Shown here in pieces: positions 35,945 through 45,113 of a stretch of 60,785 bases of DNA. The notes below the pieces were generated by a model. That model did no database searches. It was not told the origin of the DNA and saw only the letters and a list, made by a program, of their open reading frames with translations. Origin of the DNA: CAYXAA01 sp964462985 (GTDB lineage Bacteria > Pseudomonadota > Alphaproteobacteria > Rhizobiales > Stappiaceae). Each line of letters opens with the position of its first letter. The first letter of the stretch is position 1. A program made the translations under genes and the position numbers. The DNA is taken from NCBI GenBank assembly GCA_964462985.1, contig CAYXAA010000028.1, forward strand, positions 1-60,785. Reading direction: 5' to 3'.

Positions 35945-37084
35945 ATGTTCTCATTGTCTCGCAGTGATCTGGTCAAGCTGACGATCTTCACCGTCATAGT
36001 GCTTGCCATGCCACTTTGGCTCGCGCCGTTCGGTGCGGCATATCCCGGACTCATGCAGAAGTTCGCGATCTACGCGATTTTCGCAATCGGCTTCAACGTC
36101 CTGTTCGGACTGACCGGCTACCTCAGTTTCGGGCATGCTGCTTTTCTGGGTATCGGCTCCTATACGACGGTGTGGTCGTTCAAGCTGTTTACAATGGACA
36201 TCCTGCCGGCCATGGTTCTCGCCATAATCGTCACTGGCGTCTTCGCACTGGTGATCGGTTATTTCTGCCTGCGCAGGACAGGGATCTACTTCTCGATCCT
36301 CACGCTCGCCTTCGCACAGATGTGCTACAGCCTTGCGTATTCCGTGCTTACGCCGATCACCAACGGCGAGACGGGCCTGCTCCTGGCCAGGGATGATCCG
36401 CGGGTGCTCGACGCATTGTTCGGTGCGAAGGCGTCCGTGGCCGGCTTGCCGCAGCCCACGCTGCTGGGCGGGTCGATCAGCGGCTATTCAGGTTTCTACA
36501 TCTGCGCGGCCCTGCTCATTCTGGCGTTCTATCTGTCGCAGCTGATCTTCAGGTCTCCCTTCGGCCTGGCCTTGCGCAGCATCAAGTCCAACCAGACCCG
36601 GATGAGCTACACCGGCTTCAATCCCAAGCCCTACACACTGGCTGCCTTCGTCATTTCCGGCATGTTTGCAGGCCTGGCCGGCGCTTTGCTGTCGGTCACC
36701 GACCCGCTGGCGGGTGCCGAACGAATGAAATGGACCGAGTCCGGCAATGTCGTGCTGATGACCATCCTTGGCGGCGTCGGTACGTTGTTCGGTCCGGTCG
36801 TGGGAGCGTGGCTCATCAAGTATTTCGAGAACATCTTCTCGGCGATCAATACAAACATGCTGCACAGCTTCCTGTCGTTCCTGCCTGAGGGGATGGAACA
36901 GGCAATGGTGACCGTGCTTTCCAAGTTCGTCGGCGAAGGTTGGCATCTGACACTGGGTCTGATGTTCGTCCTTATCGTGGTCTTTCTGCCAGGGGGGCTC
37001 GTGGAGGGCAGCCAACGCCTTTGGCGATGGCTGATGCAACGGAAGAGGCCATCCGGACAGGTTCATCCCCAGGCAGCCGAGTAG
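35945..37084 (+). CDS. LivM/UrtC-like ABC permease
   Basis: A 379-residue inner-membrane permease with about nine helices. Signatures include FGLTGYLSFGHAAFLGIGSYT and GLAGALLSVTDPLAGAERMKWTESG, the latter followed by VVLMTILGGVGTLFGPVVGA, all typical of LivM-type proteins. It pairs with the preceding permease and begins 4 bases after it. Confidence 0.93.
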   Translation: MFSLSRSDLVKLTIFTVIVLAMPLWLAPFGAAYPGLMQKFAIYAIFAIGFNVLFGLTGYLSFGHAAFLGIGSYTTVWSFKLFTMDILPAMVLAIIVTGVFALVIGYFCLRRTGIYFSILTLAFAQMCYSLAYSVLTPITNGETGLLLARDDPRVLDALFGAKASVAGLPQPTLLGGSISGYSGFYICAALLILAFYLSQLIFRSPFGLALRSIKSNQTRMSYTGFNPKPYTLAAFVISGMFAGLAGALLSVTDPLAGAERMKWTESGNVVLMTILGGVGTLFGPVVGAWLIKYFENIFSAINTNMLHSFLSFLPEGMEQAMVTVLSKFVGEGWHLTLGLMFVLIVVFLPGGLVEGSQRLWRWLMQRKRPSGQVHPQAAE

Positions 37085-37094
37085 GAGGACAGAT

Positions 37095-37865
37095 ATGAAA
37101 ACGCCGCCAAACATCGTCCTCCACGCCGCCGACGTGCAGCGCAACTTCGGGGGGCTCCGAGCCCTTGCGGACATAGACCTCCAGGTCGAGGAAGGAACCA
37201 CGCATGCCATCATCGGACCGAACGGCGCGGGCAAGTCGACGCTGCTGAACGTCATAATCGGACGGATTCCGCCCAGCAGTGGAGCGGTCATCTTCGACGG
37301 GCAGGTGCTTATGGGAAAGGCGCCGCACGAGATCAATCAACTCGGGATTTCGCGTGTCTTTCAGACACCTGAGATCTTTGCCGACCTTTCCGTGCTCCAC
37401 AATGTGATGGCACCGGCTTTTGCCCGCAGGGACGGGGCGTTCCGGATCAACATGTTCCGCAGCATTGATTCGGAAGCCGCAATCCGGGAGGAAGCGGAAA
37501 GCCTGCTGGAGGATGTCGGCCTCTACGCGAGACGCTTCGACATATCGGGGGCGCTGTCGCGCGGCGACAAGCGGCGGCTGGAGCTTGCCATGTGTCTGAT
37601 CCAGCGGCCGCGTCTGCTGCTGCTGGACGAACCGACCGCTGGAATGAGCCGCCACGACACCAACACCACGATCGATCTTCTGAAGAAGATCAAGTCGACT
37701 GGCATGACGAAGGTCATCATCGAGCACGACATGCACGTTGTGTTTTCGCTTGCCGACAAGATTTCCGTACTGGCTCAGGGCCGCATCATCGCTTCCGGCT
37801 TGCCGCAACAGATCAAGGAAGACCCGCGCGTGCAGGAAGCCTATCTGGGAGGGAGCGTGCAATGA
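37095..37865 (+). CDS. LivG/UrtD-like ABC ATPase
   Basis: A 256-residue cytoplasmic ATPase. It has Walker A GPNGAGKST, a Q-loop in ISRVFQTPE, Walker B LLLLDEPTAGM and the switch histidine in IIEHDMHVVF. The signature reads LSRGDKRRLEL instead of LSGGQ. UrtD-type proteins have LSHGQ-K, so the aspartate in place of glutamine is an oddity. It powers the permease pair together with the next ATPase, and its stop overlaps the next start. Confidence 0.94.
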   Translation: MKTPPNIVLHAADVQRNFGGLRALADIDLQVEEGTTHAIIGPNGAGKSTLLNVIIGRIPPSSGAVIFDGQVLMGKAPHEINQLGISRVFQTPEIFADLSVLHNVMAPAFARRDGAFRINMFRSIDSEAAIREEAESLLEDVGLYARRFDISGALSRGDKRRLELAMCLIQRPRLLLLDEPTAGMSRHDTNTTIDLLKKIKSTGMTKVIIEHDMHVVFSLADKISVLAQGRIIASGLPQQIKEDPRVQEAYLGGSVQ

Positions 37866-38626
37866 ACGTCGTGGCAGTCGAGCGGGCGCCGGATGCGCAG
37901 ACGGCGGATTACGACCCAGCCAAGGCGTTCTTCTGCGTTCGCGACATCCACGCCTATTATGGCGAAAGCTACATCGTCCAGGGAGTGTCGCTGGAGCTCC
38001 GCAGGGGCGAAGTTCTGGCTCTGCTCGGCAGGAACGGTGCCGGCAAGACATCCACGCTGCGGACGATTGCCCGCCTTGATCAGCCCGAATTGCGGTCCGG
38101 CGAGATCTGGCTGGAGGGCGAGCCCCTGCATTCGGTCAAGTCCTGGCAGGCGTCCCGGGCGGGAATTCAGCTCGTGCCGGAAGACAGGCGTATCATTCCC
38201 GGCATGACCGTGGAGGAGAACCTGCAGCTCGCTCAGGTCGCGCCCGGTCACGGAATGCGGATCGAAGAAATCTACGACCACTTTCCACGACTGGCCGAAC
38301 GACGGGCGCAGGAAGCGGTGACCTTGTCCGGCGGTGAACAACAGATGCTCGCGGTTGCACGGGCGTTGGCACGGCAGGTCAAGCTCCTCCTGCTCGATGA
38401 ACCGTACGAGGGACTGGCACCGGTGATCGTTCAGGAGATCGAGCGGATCGTTTACAGCATCAGGGAGCGCGGTATTACCACCATCATCGTCGAGCAGAAC
38501 GCGGTGGCCGCGTTGCGCCTTGCTGACCGCGCCGTCATTCTTGACAGCGGGGAGCTGGTTTTCACAGGAAGCGCCAAGGAGCTTCTCGATAATGAAGACC
38601 TGCGCAACGAATATCTTGCGATCTAG
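37862..38626 (+). CDS. LivF/UrtE-like ABC ATPase
   Basis: A 254-residue ATPase with Walker A GRNGAGKTS, a Q-loop region (AGIQLVPEDRRIIPGMTV), the canonical signature LSGGEQQML, Walker B LLLLDEPYEGLAP and switch histidine replaced in IIVEQNAVAA, as is usual in LivF. The ATG at 37862 overlaps the preceding stop (ATGA). The next gene, acs, starts 58 bases later without an obvious terminator between them. Confidence 0.95.
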   Translation: MNVVAVERAPDAQTADYDPAKAFFCVRDIHAYYGESYIVQGVSLELRRGEVLALLGRNGAGKTSTLRTIARLDQPELRSGEIWLEGEPLHSVKSWQASRAGIQLVPEDRRIIPGMTVEENLQLAQVAPGHGMRIEEIYDHFPRLAERRAQEAVTLSGGEQQMLAVARALARQVKLLLLDEPYEGLAPVIVQEIERIVYSIRERGITTIIVEQNAVAALRLADRAVILDSGELVFTGSAKELLDNEDLRNEYLAI

Positions 38627-38684
38627 CCCGTCAGGTGGGTGCGCTCTTGGCGCGTGATGGTGGTTGATATTGGGAGGTTAGTTG

Positions 38685-40652
38685 ATGTCCGACGTTCATG
38701 TCCACCGCGTGCAGCCGGCCTGGAAGCAGAACGGGCTGATCGACAACGAAACCTATCTTGACTGGTACGCGCAGAGTGTTGCGAATCCGGATGGTTTCTG
38801 GGGCGAGCACGGCAAGCGCATCGACTGGTTCAAGCCCTATACCAAGGTGAAAAACGCCTCCTTCGACGGGGATGTCTCGATCAAATGGTTCGAGGACGGC
38901 GAACTCAACGTTTCTTACAACTGCATCGACAGGCATCTCCAGGCGCGGGGCGACCAGGTGGCCATCCTGTGGGAGGGGGACGATCCCGCCGAGGACAAGA
39001 AGGTCACCTATCGTGAACTGCATGAGCAGGTCTGTCGCCTGGCCAACGTGCTGAAGAAGCACGGCGTCAAGAAGGGCGACCGGGTAACCATCTACATGCC
39101 GATGATCCTGGAAGCAGCCTACGCGATGCTTGCCTGCACGCGCATCGGCGCCATCCATTCGGTCGTGTTCGGCGGTTTCTCGCCCGACGCGCTCGCGGGC
39201 CGTATCACTGACTGCCGGTCGCACTTCGTTATCACTGCGGATGAGGGTCTGCGTGCCGGCAGGCGTATCCCGCTCAAGGACAACACCGACAAGGCGATCG
39301 AGATTGCTGCCCGCGAGGGCATCGAGGTCGGCAAGGTCGTGGTCGTGCGACGCACCGGCGGCAAGATCGACTGGACCGATGGCCGAGATGTGTGGCTGCA
39401 CGAAGAGGCGGCAACGGTCGGGCCGGACTGCCCACCGGAGAAGATGAACGCGGAAGATCCGCTGTTCATCCTCTACACGTCAGGCTCGACCGGCAAGCCC
39501 AAGGGCGTGCTGCACACGACCGGAGGCTATCTCGTCTATGCATCGATGACGCACCAGTATGTGTTCGACTACCATGACGGCGACATCTATTGGTGCACCG
39601 CTGACGTCGGATGGGTTACGGGTCACAGCTACATCCTCTATGGCCCGCTCGCCAACGGCGCGACCACCCTGATGTTCGAGGGGGTGCCGAACCACCCGAC
39701 ACCGTCGCGGTTTTGGGAAGTGGTCGACAAGTACGGAGTAAACATCTTCTACACCGCGCCGACGGCGATCCGTGCCCTCAGGGGCGCCGGAGACGAGTGG
39801 GTAACGAAGACTTCGCGCAAAAGCCTGCGAGTGCTGGGTTCGGTGGGCGAGCCGATCAATCCGGAAGCCTGGGAGTGGTACTTCAACGTCGTCGGCGAAG
39901 GGCGCTGCCCAGTGGTCGACACCTGGTGGCAGACCGAGAATGGCGGGATTCTGATCGCGCCGCTTCCCGGCGCGACCGATCTCAAGGCCGGCTCCGCCAC
40001 GCGTCCGTTCTTCGGCGTCGTACCGCAGATCGTTGACAGTGACGGCAACGTCATAGAGGGCGAGGGCTCGGGTAATCTGTGCATCGCCGAGCCCTGGCCC
40101 GGTATGATGCGTACCGTGTTCGGCGATCACCAGCGATTTATCGACACCTATTTCTCAACCTACAAGGGCAGGTACTTCACGGGAGACGGCTGTCGCCGCG
40201 ATGCGGACGGCTACTACTGGATCACCGGCCGCGTCGACGACGTCATCAACGTGTCGGGACACCGAATGGGAACCGCCGAAGTAGAATCGGCGCTGGTTGC
40301 CCATGACAAGGTGGCGGAGGCCGCCGTCGTCGGCTATCCGCACGACATCAAGGGCCAGGGCATTTACTGTTACGTCACCCTGACCGAAGGCGAGCAGCCG
40401 AGTGAGGATCTGCGCAAAGAACTGATTGCCCACGTTCGCAGGGAAATCGGCCCAATCGCGGCGCCCGACAAGATTCAGTTTGCTCCGGCTTTGCCCAAGA
40501 CGCGGTCGGCCAAGATCATGCGGCGTATCCTGCGCAAGATTGCCGAGGACGACTTCTCGTCGCTGGGCGATACTTCGACGCTCGCTGATCCGAGTGTCAT
40601 CGACGATCTCATTGCAAACAGGCAGAACAGGCGAGAGAGCGCAGGGGCATGA
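38685..40652 (+). CDS. acs: Acetyl-CoA synthetase
   Basis: A 655-residue AMP-forming acetyl-CoA synthetase that converts acetate, ATP and CoA to acetyl-CoA. The P-loop-like motif is YTSGSTGKPKG. The acetate-pocket tryptophans W414/W415 are in DTWWQTENGG, which restrict the pocket to small acids. The acetylatable catalytic lysine is K610 in KTRSAKIMRR. The numbering matches enteric Acs closely. GGGAGG lies about 7 bases before the ATG at 38685. Its place at the end of the ABC operon suggests that the importer brings in acetate or an acetate-yielding compound. Confidence 0.96.
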   Translation: MSDVHVHRVQPAWKQNGLIDNETYLDWYAQSVANPDGFWGEHGKRIDWFKPYTKVKNASFDGDVSIKWFEDGELNVSYNCIDRHLQARGDQVAILWEGDDPAEDKKVTYRELHEQVCRLANVLKKHGVKKGDRVTIYMPMILEAAYAMLACTRIGAIHSVVFGGFSPDALAGRITDCRSHFVITADEGLRAGRRIPLKDNTDKAIEIAAREGIEVGKVVVVRRTGGKIDWTDGRDVWLHEEAATVGPDCPPEKMNAEDPLFILYTSGSTGKPKGVLHTTGGYLVYASMTHQYVFDYHDGDIYWCTADVGWVTGHSYILYGPLANGATTLMFEGVPNHPTPSRFWEVVDKYGVNIFYTAPTAIRALRGAGDEWVTKTSRKSLRVLGSVGEPINPEAWEWYFNVVGEGRCPVVDTWWQTENGGILIAPLPGATDLKAGSATRPFFGVVPQIVDSDGNVIEGEGSGNLCIAEPWPGMMRTVFGDHQRFIDTYFSTYKGRYFTGDGCRRDADGYYWITGRVDDVINVSGHRMGTAEVESALVAHDKVAEAAVVGYPHDIKGQGIYCYVTLTEGEQPSEDLRKELIAHVRREIGPIAAPDKIQFAPALPKTRSAKIMRRILRKIAEDDFSSLGDTSTLADPSVIDDLIANRQNRRESAGA

Positions 40653-41074
40653 CAATGGTGCGTCCTGCACGAGCGGCCCCCTTCTGCGTGGTTTCGTAAT
40701 GTCAAGCGTCTTCTTGCCGCCGAGCTTGTGATCCCGGAGCTCGACAACATCGGCGGCGAGAGGCTCCGATTTGCGGCGAGGGAGTGTGACCGACGCATGG
40801 ATGCGCGCTGGAAGGGGGCAAGCCATGGCCGGGACGAGCCGTGCTCTCGGGTTTCCCAGGAGATTGCCCGCTGTATCGCGACATGATAATCAGCGTCCGT
40901 CCTTCAACCTGCACGTGAACCTTGGAGCCATTGGCATGGGAGGTGAGCCCTCGTCGGACAGGTAAGCCGCAACAACGCTTTTCTTGTTGTTGCGGCGTCT
41001 GTCGAACCGAAACCAGCCCATGCTGACAGGCAGATTGCCGCCGAATGTTCCTCATTTGAGCGGTATGCCCGATC
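40653..41074. other. Intergenic region with hairpin
   Basis: In these 422 bases I see no recognisable gene. An 11-base perfect inverted repeat at 40966-40996 (GCCGCAACAAC, loop GCTTTTCTT, GTTGTTGCGGC) lies 79 bases upstream of the phenicol-exporter-like gene. There is no T-run after it. It may end the acs transcript or act in the leader of the exporter gene; related cml genes are known to be controlled by attenuation. Confidence 0.5.
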
Positions 41075-42292
41075 ATGTCTTCAAGGCAGCCCGTTTGGGC
41101 CCATTCCCTGCCGACAGCCCTCCTGCTGATGGCGCCTTTCGACATCCTCGCCTCGCTGGCGATGGACATTTATCTTCCGATCGTTCCGGCCATGCCGGGC
41201 GCTCTTGGCACGAGCCCCGCCGTCGTCCAGCTCACCCTAAGCCTCTACATGGTGATGCTCGGGCTCGGCCAGATGATCTTTGGACCGATCTCCGACCGCA
41301 TCGGACGGCGGCCCGTTCTGATTGGCGGCGCGATCCTGTTTGCCACGGCCTCCTTCTGCCTGGCCGCGTCCTCGTCCGCCGCTGTCTTTGTCGTCCTTCG
41401 CTTACTGCAAGCGGTGGGGGCCTCCGCAGCGATGGTGTCCACCTTCGCGACAGTCCGCGACGTCTACGCCGACCGGCCCGAAAGTGTCGTTATCTACAGC
41501 CTGTTCAGCGCCATGCTGGCCTTTGTCCCTGCGCTCGGGCCAATTGCCGGGGCGTTGCTCACGGACAGCTTTGGCTGGCGCTCGATCTTCGTTGCACTGG
41601 GGGCGCTTGCCATGCCTGCCGCTCTTCATGCTGTGCTGCGTTGGCACGAAACCCGGCCGAAAACGGCCATCGTAACAGCAGGCTCGTTGCTGCCGGTCCT
41701 TCGCAGCCTTGCGTTCTGGACCTACACCCTTGGATTCAGCGCTGCCATGGGGACGTTTTTCGTGTTCTTCTCAACCGCTCCGCGAGTTCTCATCGACAAA
41801 GCCGGCTATACCGAACTGGAATTTAGCCTCGCATTCGCCACGGCAGCGGTCGCTATGATCGTCACAACCCGCTTTGCCAAACGTTTCGTGGGCCGTTGGG
41901 GGAACGCTGGCGGTCTTTCCCGCGGCATGGCGATGCTCCTGGTCGGAGCAGGGTTCCTGAGCGTCGGGCAGGTCGTTGGCGACGCCTCCTTCTGGACGTT
42001 CATTGTCCCCATGTGGGTGATGGCGATCGGTATCGTCTTCACTGTATCGGTGACGGCAAACGGCGCCCTGGAAGAGTTCGGGTCCATCGCAGGTGCAGCG
42101 GTGGCGCTTTATTTCTGCGTCCAAAGCCTCATCGTCGGCATCGGCGGCACGCTGGTCGTGATCTGGCTGCAAGGCGATACCGCATGGCCGCTTGCAACCT
42201 ATTCCTCGGTCATGGCCCTGTTGGTCCTGATTGCTCAGAGGTGGCTGATTTCGCGAAACCGTGCCCGGGCGCAGGGCCAGGTTCACGCATGA
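41075..42292 (+). CDS. FloR/Cml-like major facilitator exporter
   Basis: A 405-residue 12-TM drug:proton antiporter of the Bcr/CflA (DHA1) family. Several stretches match FloR/CmlA-type phenicol exporters as I recall them: PTALLLMAPFDILASLAMDIYLP, QLTLSLYMVMLGLGQMIFGP, DRIGRRPV, FATVRDVYADRPE, AMGTFFVFFSTAPRVLI and IVFTVSVTANGALEEF. The similarity runs over the full length, so resistance to chloramphenicol or florfenicol is plausible but untested. The gene has no strong ribosome binding site; a weak GAGCGG lies upstream. No transposase or integron parts flank it. Confidence 0.85.
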   Translation: MSSRQPVWAHSLPTALLLMAPFDILASLAMDIYLPIVPAMPGALGTSPAVVQLTLSLYMVMLGLGQMIFGPISDRIGRRPVLIGGAILFATASFCLAASSSAAVFVVLRLLQAVGASAAMVSTFATVRDVYADRPESVVIYSLFSAMLAFVPALGPIAGALLTDSFGWRSIFVALGALAMPAALHAVLRWHETRPKTAIVTAGSLLPVLRSLAFWTYTLGFSAAMGTFFVFFSTAPRVLIDKAGYTELEFSLAFATAAVAMIVTTRFAKRFVGRWGNAGGLSRGMAMLLVGAGFLSVGQVVGDASFWTFIVPMWVMAIGIVFTVSVTANGALEEFGSIAGAAVALYFCVQSLIVGIGGTLVVIWLQGDTAWPLATYSSVMALLVLIAQRWLISRNRARAQGQVHA

Positions 42293-42767
42293 AACTCTGA
42301 CCTCTCATTCAGCATGGAGCGCGCCTCGCGGTTGCTTCTTCCTGCTTCGACCGCGCTTGGACGATGGTGCGGCGGACCTCACCCTTCAGCACCGCCAAGA
42401 ATGAGCTTCGTTGGCAAGCGTCATAGATGTTGCGTTCAGCAGCATGGAGAAGGGGGCGAGACAGGTGCGTTCGCATGCTGATCATGCGCTGTTGGGTCAG
42501 TCGCACTTTCAGCAGGACGCGCGGCCTGTCGCCGCGTAGTCGGATTCTTCGCGGACAGGACCCTTTCTCACGTGCGCCCCAGCGGGCCGGGCACGTGGGG
42601 GAGGGGCCGCGAAGGCTCGGGATCCGCAAAGGAGGCAGTGCCCGCAATCTTGACCATGGACACCGTTTCAGGGCTTGGTCGATGAGGCGGCGGCGTCATA
42701 GGTCATGTCTCTCACAGAGGCGCGAAAAAGACCGAGCCGCCGAAGGCGTGAAAGAGGTGAGGAGATC
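42293..42767. other. Intergenic region
   Basis: In these 475 bases no supported gene was found. A minus-strand frame at 42309-42647 is open but has no family features. The right end supplies the GAGGTGAGGAG ribosome binding site of the SRAP gene. Confidence 0.3.
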
Positions 42768-43505
42768 ATGTGCGGCCGCGTCAATATCAGGACCAACCTG
42801 GACGAGATGCTGCGAGTCTTTGCGTTCGCGCAGGCCACCGAAGACGTCGAGCGAGCTGCCAATCGGTTTCCCCGTTACAATGGCGCTCCAGGTCTGGACT
42901 ATCCGATCATCATTCGAGACGTCATTCGTGATGCCGCGGAGCCGGTGCTTGGACCTGTATTCGTGATGGCACGCTGGGGGTTCATTCCGCATTTTGCCAA
43001 GGCGCCCAACGAAGGCTTCAAGCATATCAACGCACGTGGGGAGACGGTCGCCACGAACGGCATATTCAAGAACGCCTATGCCGAGCGCCGGGCGCTGATG
43101 CCGGTGACGGGTTATTTCGAATGGCACGACATTCATGGGAACAAGAAGGACAAGCAGCCCTACGCGATTGCAATGGCCGATGACAGCCCGATCGCCCTTG
43201 CCGCCATCTGGCAGCGCTGGCGTGACCGGCAAACCGGCGATGAGATCCGCAGCTTCTGCATCATCACCTGCGAGCCGAACGAGATGATGCAGCAGATTCA
43301 CGACCGGATGCCCGTCATTCTGCATCGCGACGACTACGACCGGTGGCTTGGCGACGAAAGGGATCCAAGGGATCTGCTTCGCCCCTTTCCCGCAGATCTG
43401 ATGAAGATGTGGCCGGTCGGCAAAAAGGTCGGCAACGCAAGGAACGACACTCCGGATGTTCTCGATCCGATCGAACCGGAGCGCGATGACGACCTGTTCA
43501 CGTAG
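42768..43505 (+). CDS. SOS response-associated peptidase (SRAP, YedK/HMCES-like)
   Basis: A 245-residue SRAP-domain protein that forms a thiazolidine crosslink with abasic sites in single-stranded DNA. The nucleophile Cys2 follows the initiator methionine (MCGRVN), which fixes the start. The other active-site elements are present: Asn in INARGE, Glu in GYFEWH and His in IHDRMPVIL. GAGGTGAGGAG lies upstream of the ATG at 42768. Confidence 0.95.
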   Translation: MCGRVNIRTNLDEMLRVFAFAQATEDVERAANRFPRYNGAPGLDYPIIIRDVIRDAAEPVLGPVFVMARWGFIPHFAKAPNEGFKHINARGETVATNGIFKNAYAERRALMPVTGYFEWHDIHGNKKDKQPYAIAMADDSPIALAAIWQRWRDRQTGDEIRSFCIITCEPNEMMQQIHDRMPVILHRDDYDRWLGDERDPRDLLRPFPADLMKMWPVGKKVGNARNDTPDVLDPIEPERDDDLFT

Positions 43506-43811
43506 AGACGTTCAAGCCTGAGTATGCGCCCAGTTCCGCAAGGCTTGCGGAAACGCCGAGATGCGTCCGTGTGCTCGCGTCAACGACGCCGCGCGCACTG
43601 CCACCCGGTCAGTGGATCATTCGACAAGGACGTCAAATGCTTCGCAGACTGCGTGTCGGTCGAAGCCGCGTTCAACCAGGCGCATAACGGAAACGTTCTG
43701 AATGCGATGGCCCGGCGCCATTCAGCGGCACGCGCAGGTTCCGTGACCGGGGAACTCAAACGGGTTAGCCTGATCCAGCAAACGACATCAGGCCGGGAAA
43801 AGTTCAAAGCA
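43506..43811. other. Intergenic region
   Basis: I see nothing recognisable in these 306 bases. The frame of the downstream transporter is open through it from 43524, but the translated stretch has no membrane segments and no family resemblance, so the ATG at 43812 is preferred. Confidence 0.3.
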
Positions 43812-44960
43812 ATGCCTTTACCCAGGGGTGAGAAGTTCCTTTTCAGTATGCGCGAGCTCAGCGGCGCCCTGGGCGATCTTGGCACCTTGCTCCCCCTCAT
43901 GCTGGGCACCATTGCCGTGGCCGGACTTGCCCCGACGCCGGTGTTGTTGGGCTTCGCTCTATTCTACATCGCCACAGCCTTCTACTACCGCCTCCCAATA
44001 CCGGTGCAGCCGATGAAGGCTGTGGCGGCCATGCTGCTGACCGCCGGGATCACACCGGCCGGGCTCGCGGCCAGCGGTCTCATGATCGGCGCGACGCTGC
44101 TTGTTCTCGGTGCGACAGGGTGGATCACGCACCTGGTCCGGGTCGTGCCGCAATCCGTACTTGCGGGCCTGCAACTGGGACTCGGTGTGGCACTCGCGCT
44201 GCTGGCCGTCGACCTGATGGCCACGGCACCACTGATTGCGGTGGTCACACTCGCGCTGCTCCTCGGCCTCTTGTTGGCGCCGCACTATCCATCCGCCCTG
44301 ATCGCTCTGGTCGTTGCGGTCGTGCTGGCGAAGATGCTCGACATCCCCGGTATGCCGATAGAGACCATTGAACTGTCTGCATTCACCGTCCCGACATTCG
44401 CCTCTCCGGAGGAGCTCCAGCGAGCTGTCTCGAACTTCGTACTGCCACAGCTTTCGCTCACCTTCACCAATGCCATCTTGCTCACGTCGCTGATTGCCGG
44501 CGACTACTTCGGTGACCGCGCCGCCCATGTGACGCCGGCTCGTCTGTCCGTCACCAGCGGTCTGGCCAATCTGCTGCTGACGCCCATGGGAGCGCTGCCG
44601 ATGTGCCACGGGGCAGGAGGGCTGGCTGCGCACCACCGGTTTGGAGCGCGGAGCGGAACGGCTCCCCTCATGCTCGGCCTGGCTCTCCTCGCCGTTGCAC
44701 TTTGCCCCGGCGGACTTGGTCTGGCGGCCCTTGCCGCCATACCCGCGGCGGGGCTGGGAGCGCTCCTTTTGATGGCTTCGGCCGAGTTGGCGCTGACGAA
44801 GCGGCTTTTCGATTGCAAGCCGTCCTGCTGGCCGGTGATCGCCGCAACCGCGGGTGTCACGGTCTGGATAGATCCGTTTGGGGGGCTGCTCGTCGGTTGG
44901 TGTGCGGAACTCGTGCGCCAGGGGATAGTCCGCGTTCTCCGACGCGACGTCAGAAGTTAA
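43812..44960 (+). CDS. MOT1-type molybdate/sulfate transporter
   Basis: A 382-residue membrane protein with about ten helices. It has two copies of the MOT1 signature: LSGALGDLGTLLPLMLG near the N-terminus and QLSLTFTNAILLTSLIAGDYFGD in the middle, plus GALPMCHGAGGLAAHHRFGAR. Members transport molybdate, or sulfate, across membranes. The specificity here cannot be decided. The gene is probably monocistronic and is convergent with the hydrolase gene. Confidence 0.88.
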   Translation: MPLPRGEKFLFSMRELSGALGDLGTLLPLMLGTIAVAGLAPTPVLLGFALFYIATAFYYRLPIPVQPMKAVAAMLLTAGITPAGLAASGLMIGATLLVLGATGWITHLVRVVPQSVLAGLQLGLGVALALLAVDLMATAPLIAVVTLALLLGLLLAPHYPSALIALVVAVVLAKMLDIPGMPIETIELSAFTVPTFASPEELQRAVSNFVLPQLSLTFTNAILLTSLIAGDYFGDRAAHVTPARLSVTSGLANLLLTPMGALPMCHGAGGLAAHHRFGARSGTAPLMLGLALLAVALCPGGLGLAALAAIPAAGLGALLLMASAELALTKRLFDCKPSCWPVIAATAGVTVWIDPFGGLLVGWCAELVRQGIVRVLRRDVRS

Positions 44961-45011
44961 CGTGAGGCTGCGATCAGGCCGGAGGGGCCATCCATTCAAT
45001 CTTTTCGATTG

Positions 45012-45025
45012 TCGAGCATGCTCGA
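45012..45025. other. 14-base perfect palindrome between convergent genes
   Basis: TCGAGCATGCTCGA reads the same on both strands. It lies in the 153-base gap between the MOT1-type gene and the convergent hydrolase gene, next to a small CAATC/GATTG repeat. It could act as a bidirectional terminator element; no T-run supports this. Confidence 0.35.
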
Positions 45026-45113
45026 TGGATCTCCTGCCGGCGGCTACCGGTCGGGATCACGCATCATGAGTGCCGCCGGGGCGGAACCATCGTCCGCGAG
45101 GACGGCGTGCACC

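Noticed and set aside
40771..40965. 64-codon plus-strand frame ending just before the hairpin at 40966
   Set aside because: The end looks somewhat protein-like and is followed by a hairpin, but there is no ribosome binding site or known family, so a degraded gene cannot be shown.
42309..42647. 112-codon minus-strand frame
   Set aside because: Composition typical of GC-rich shadow frames and no domain or start signal.
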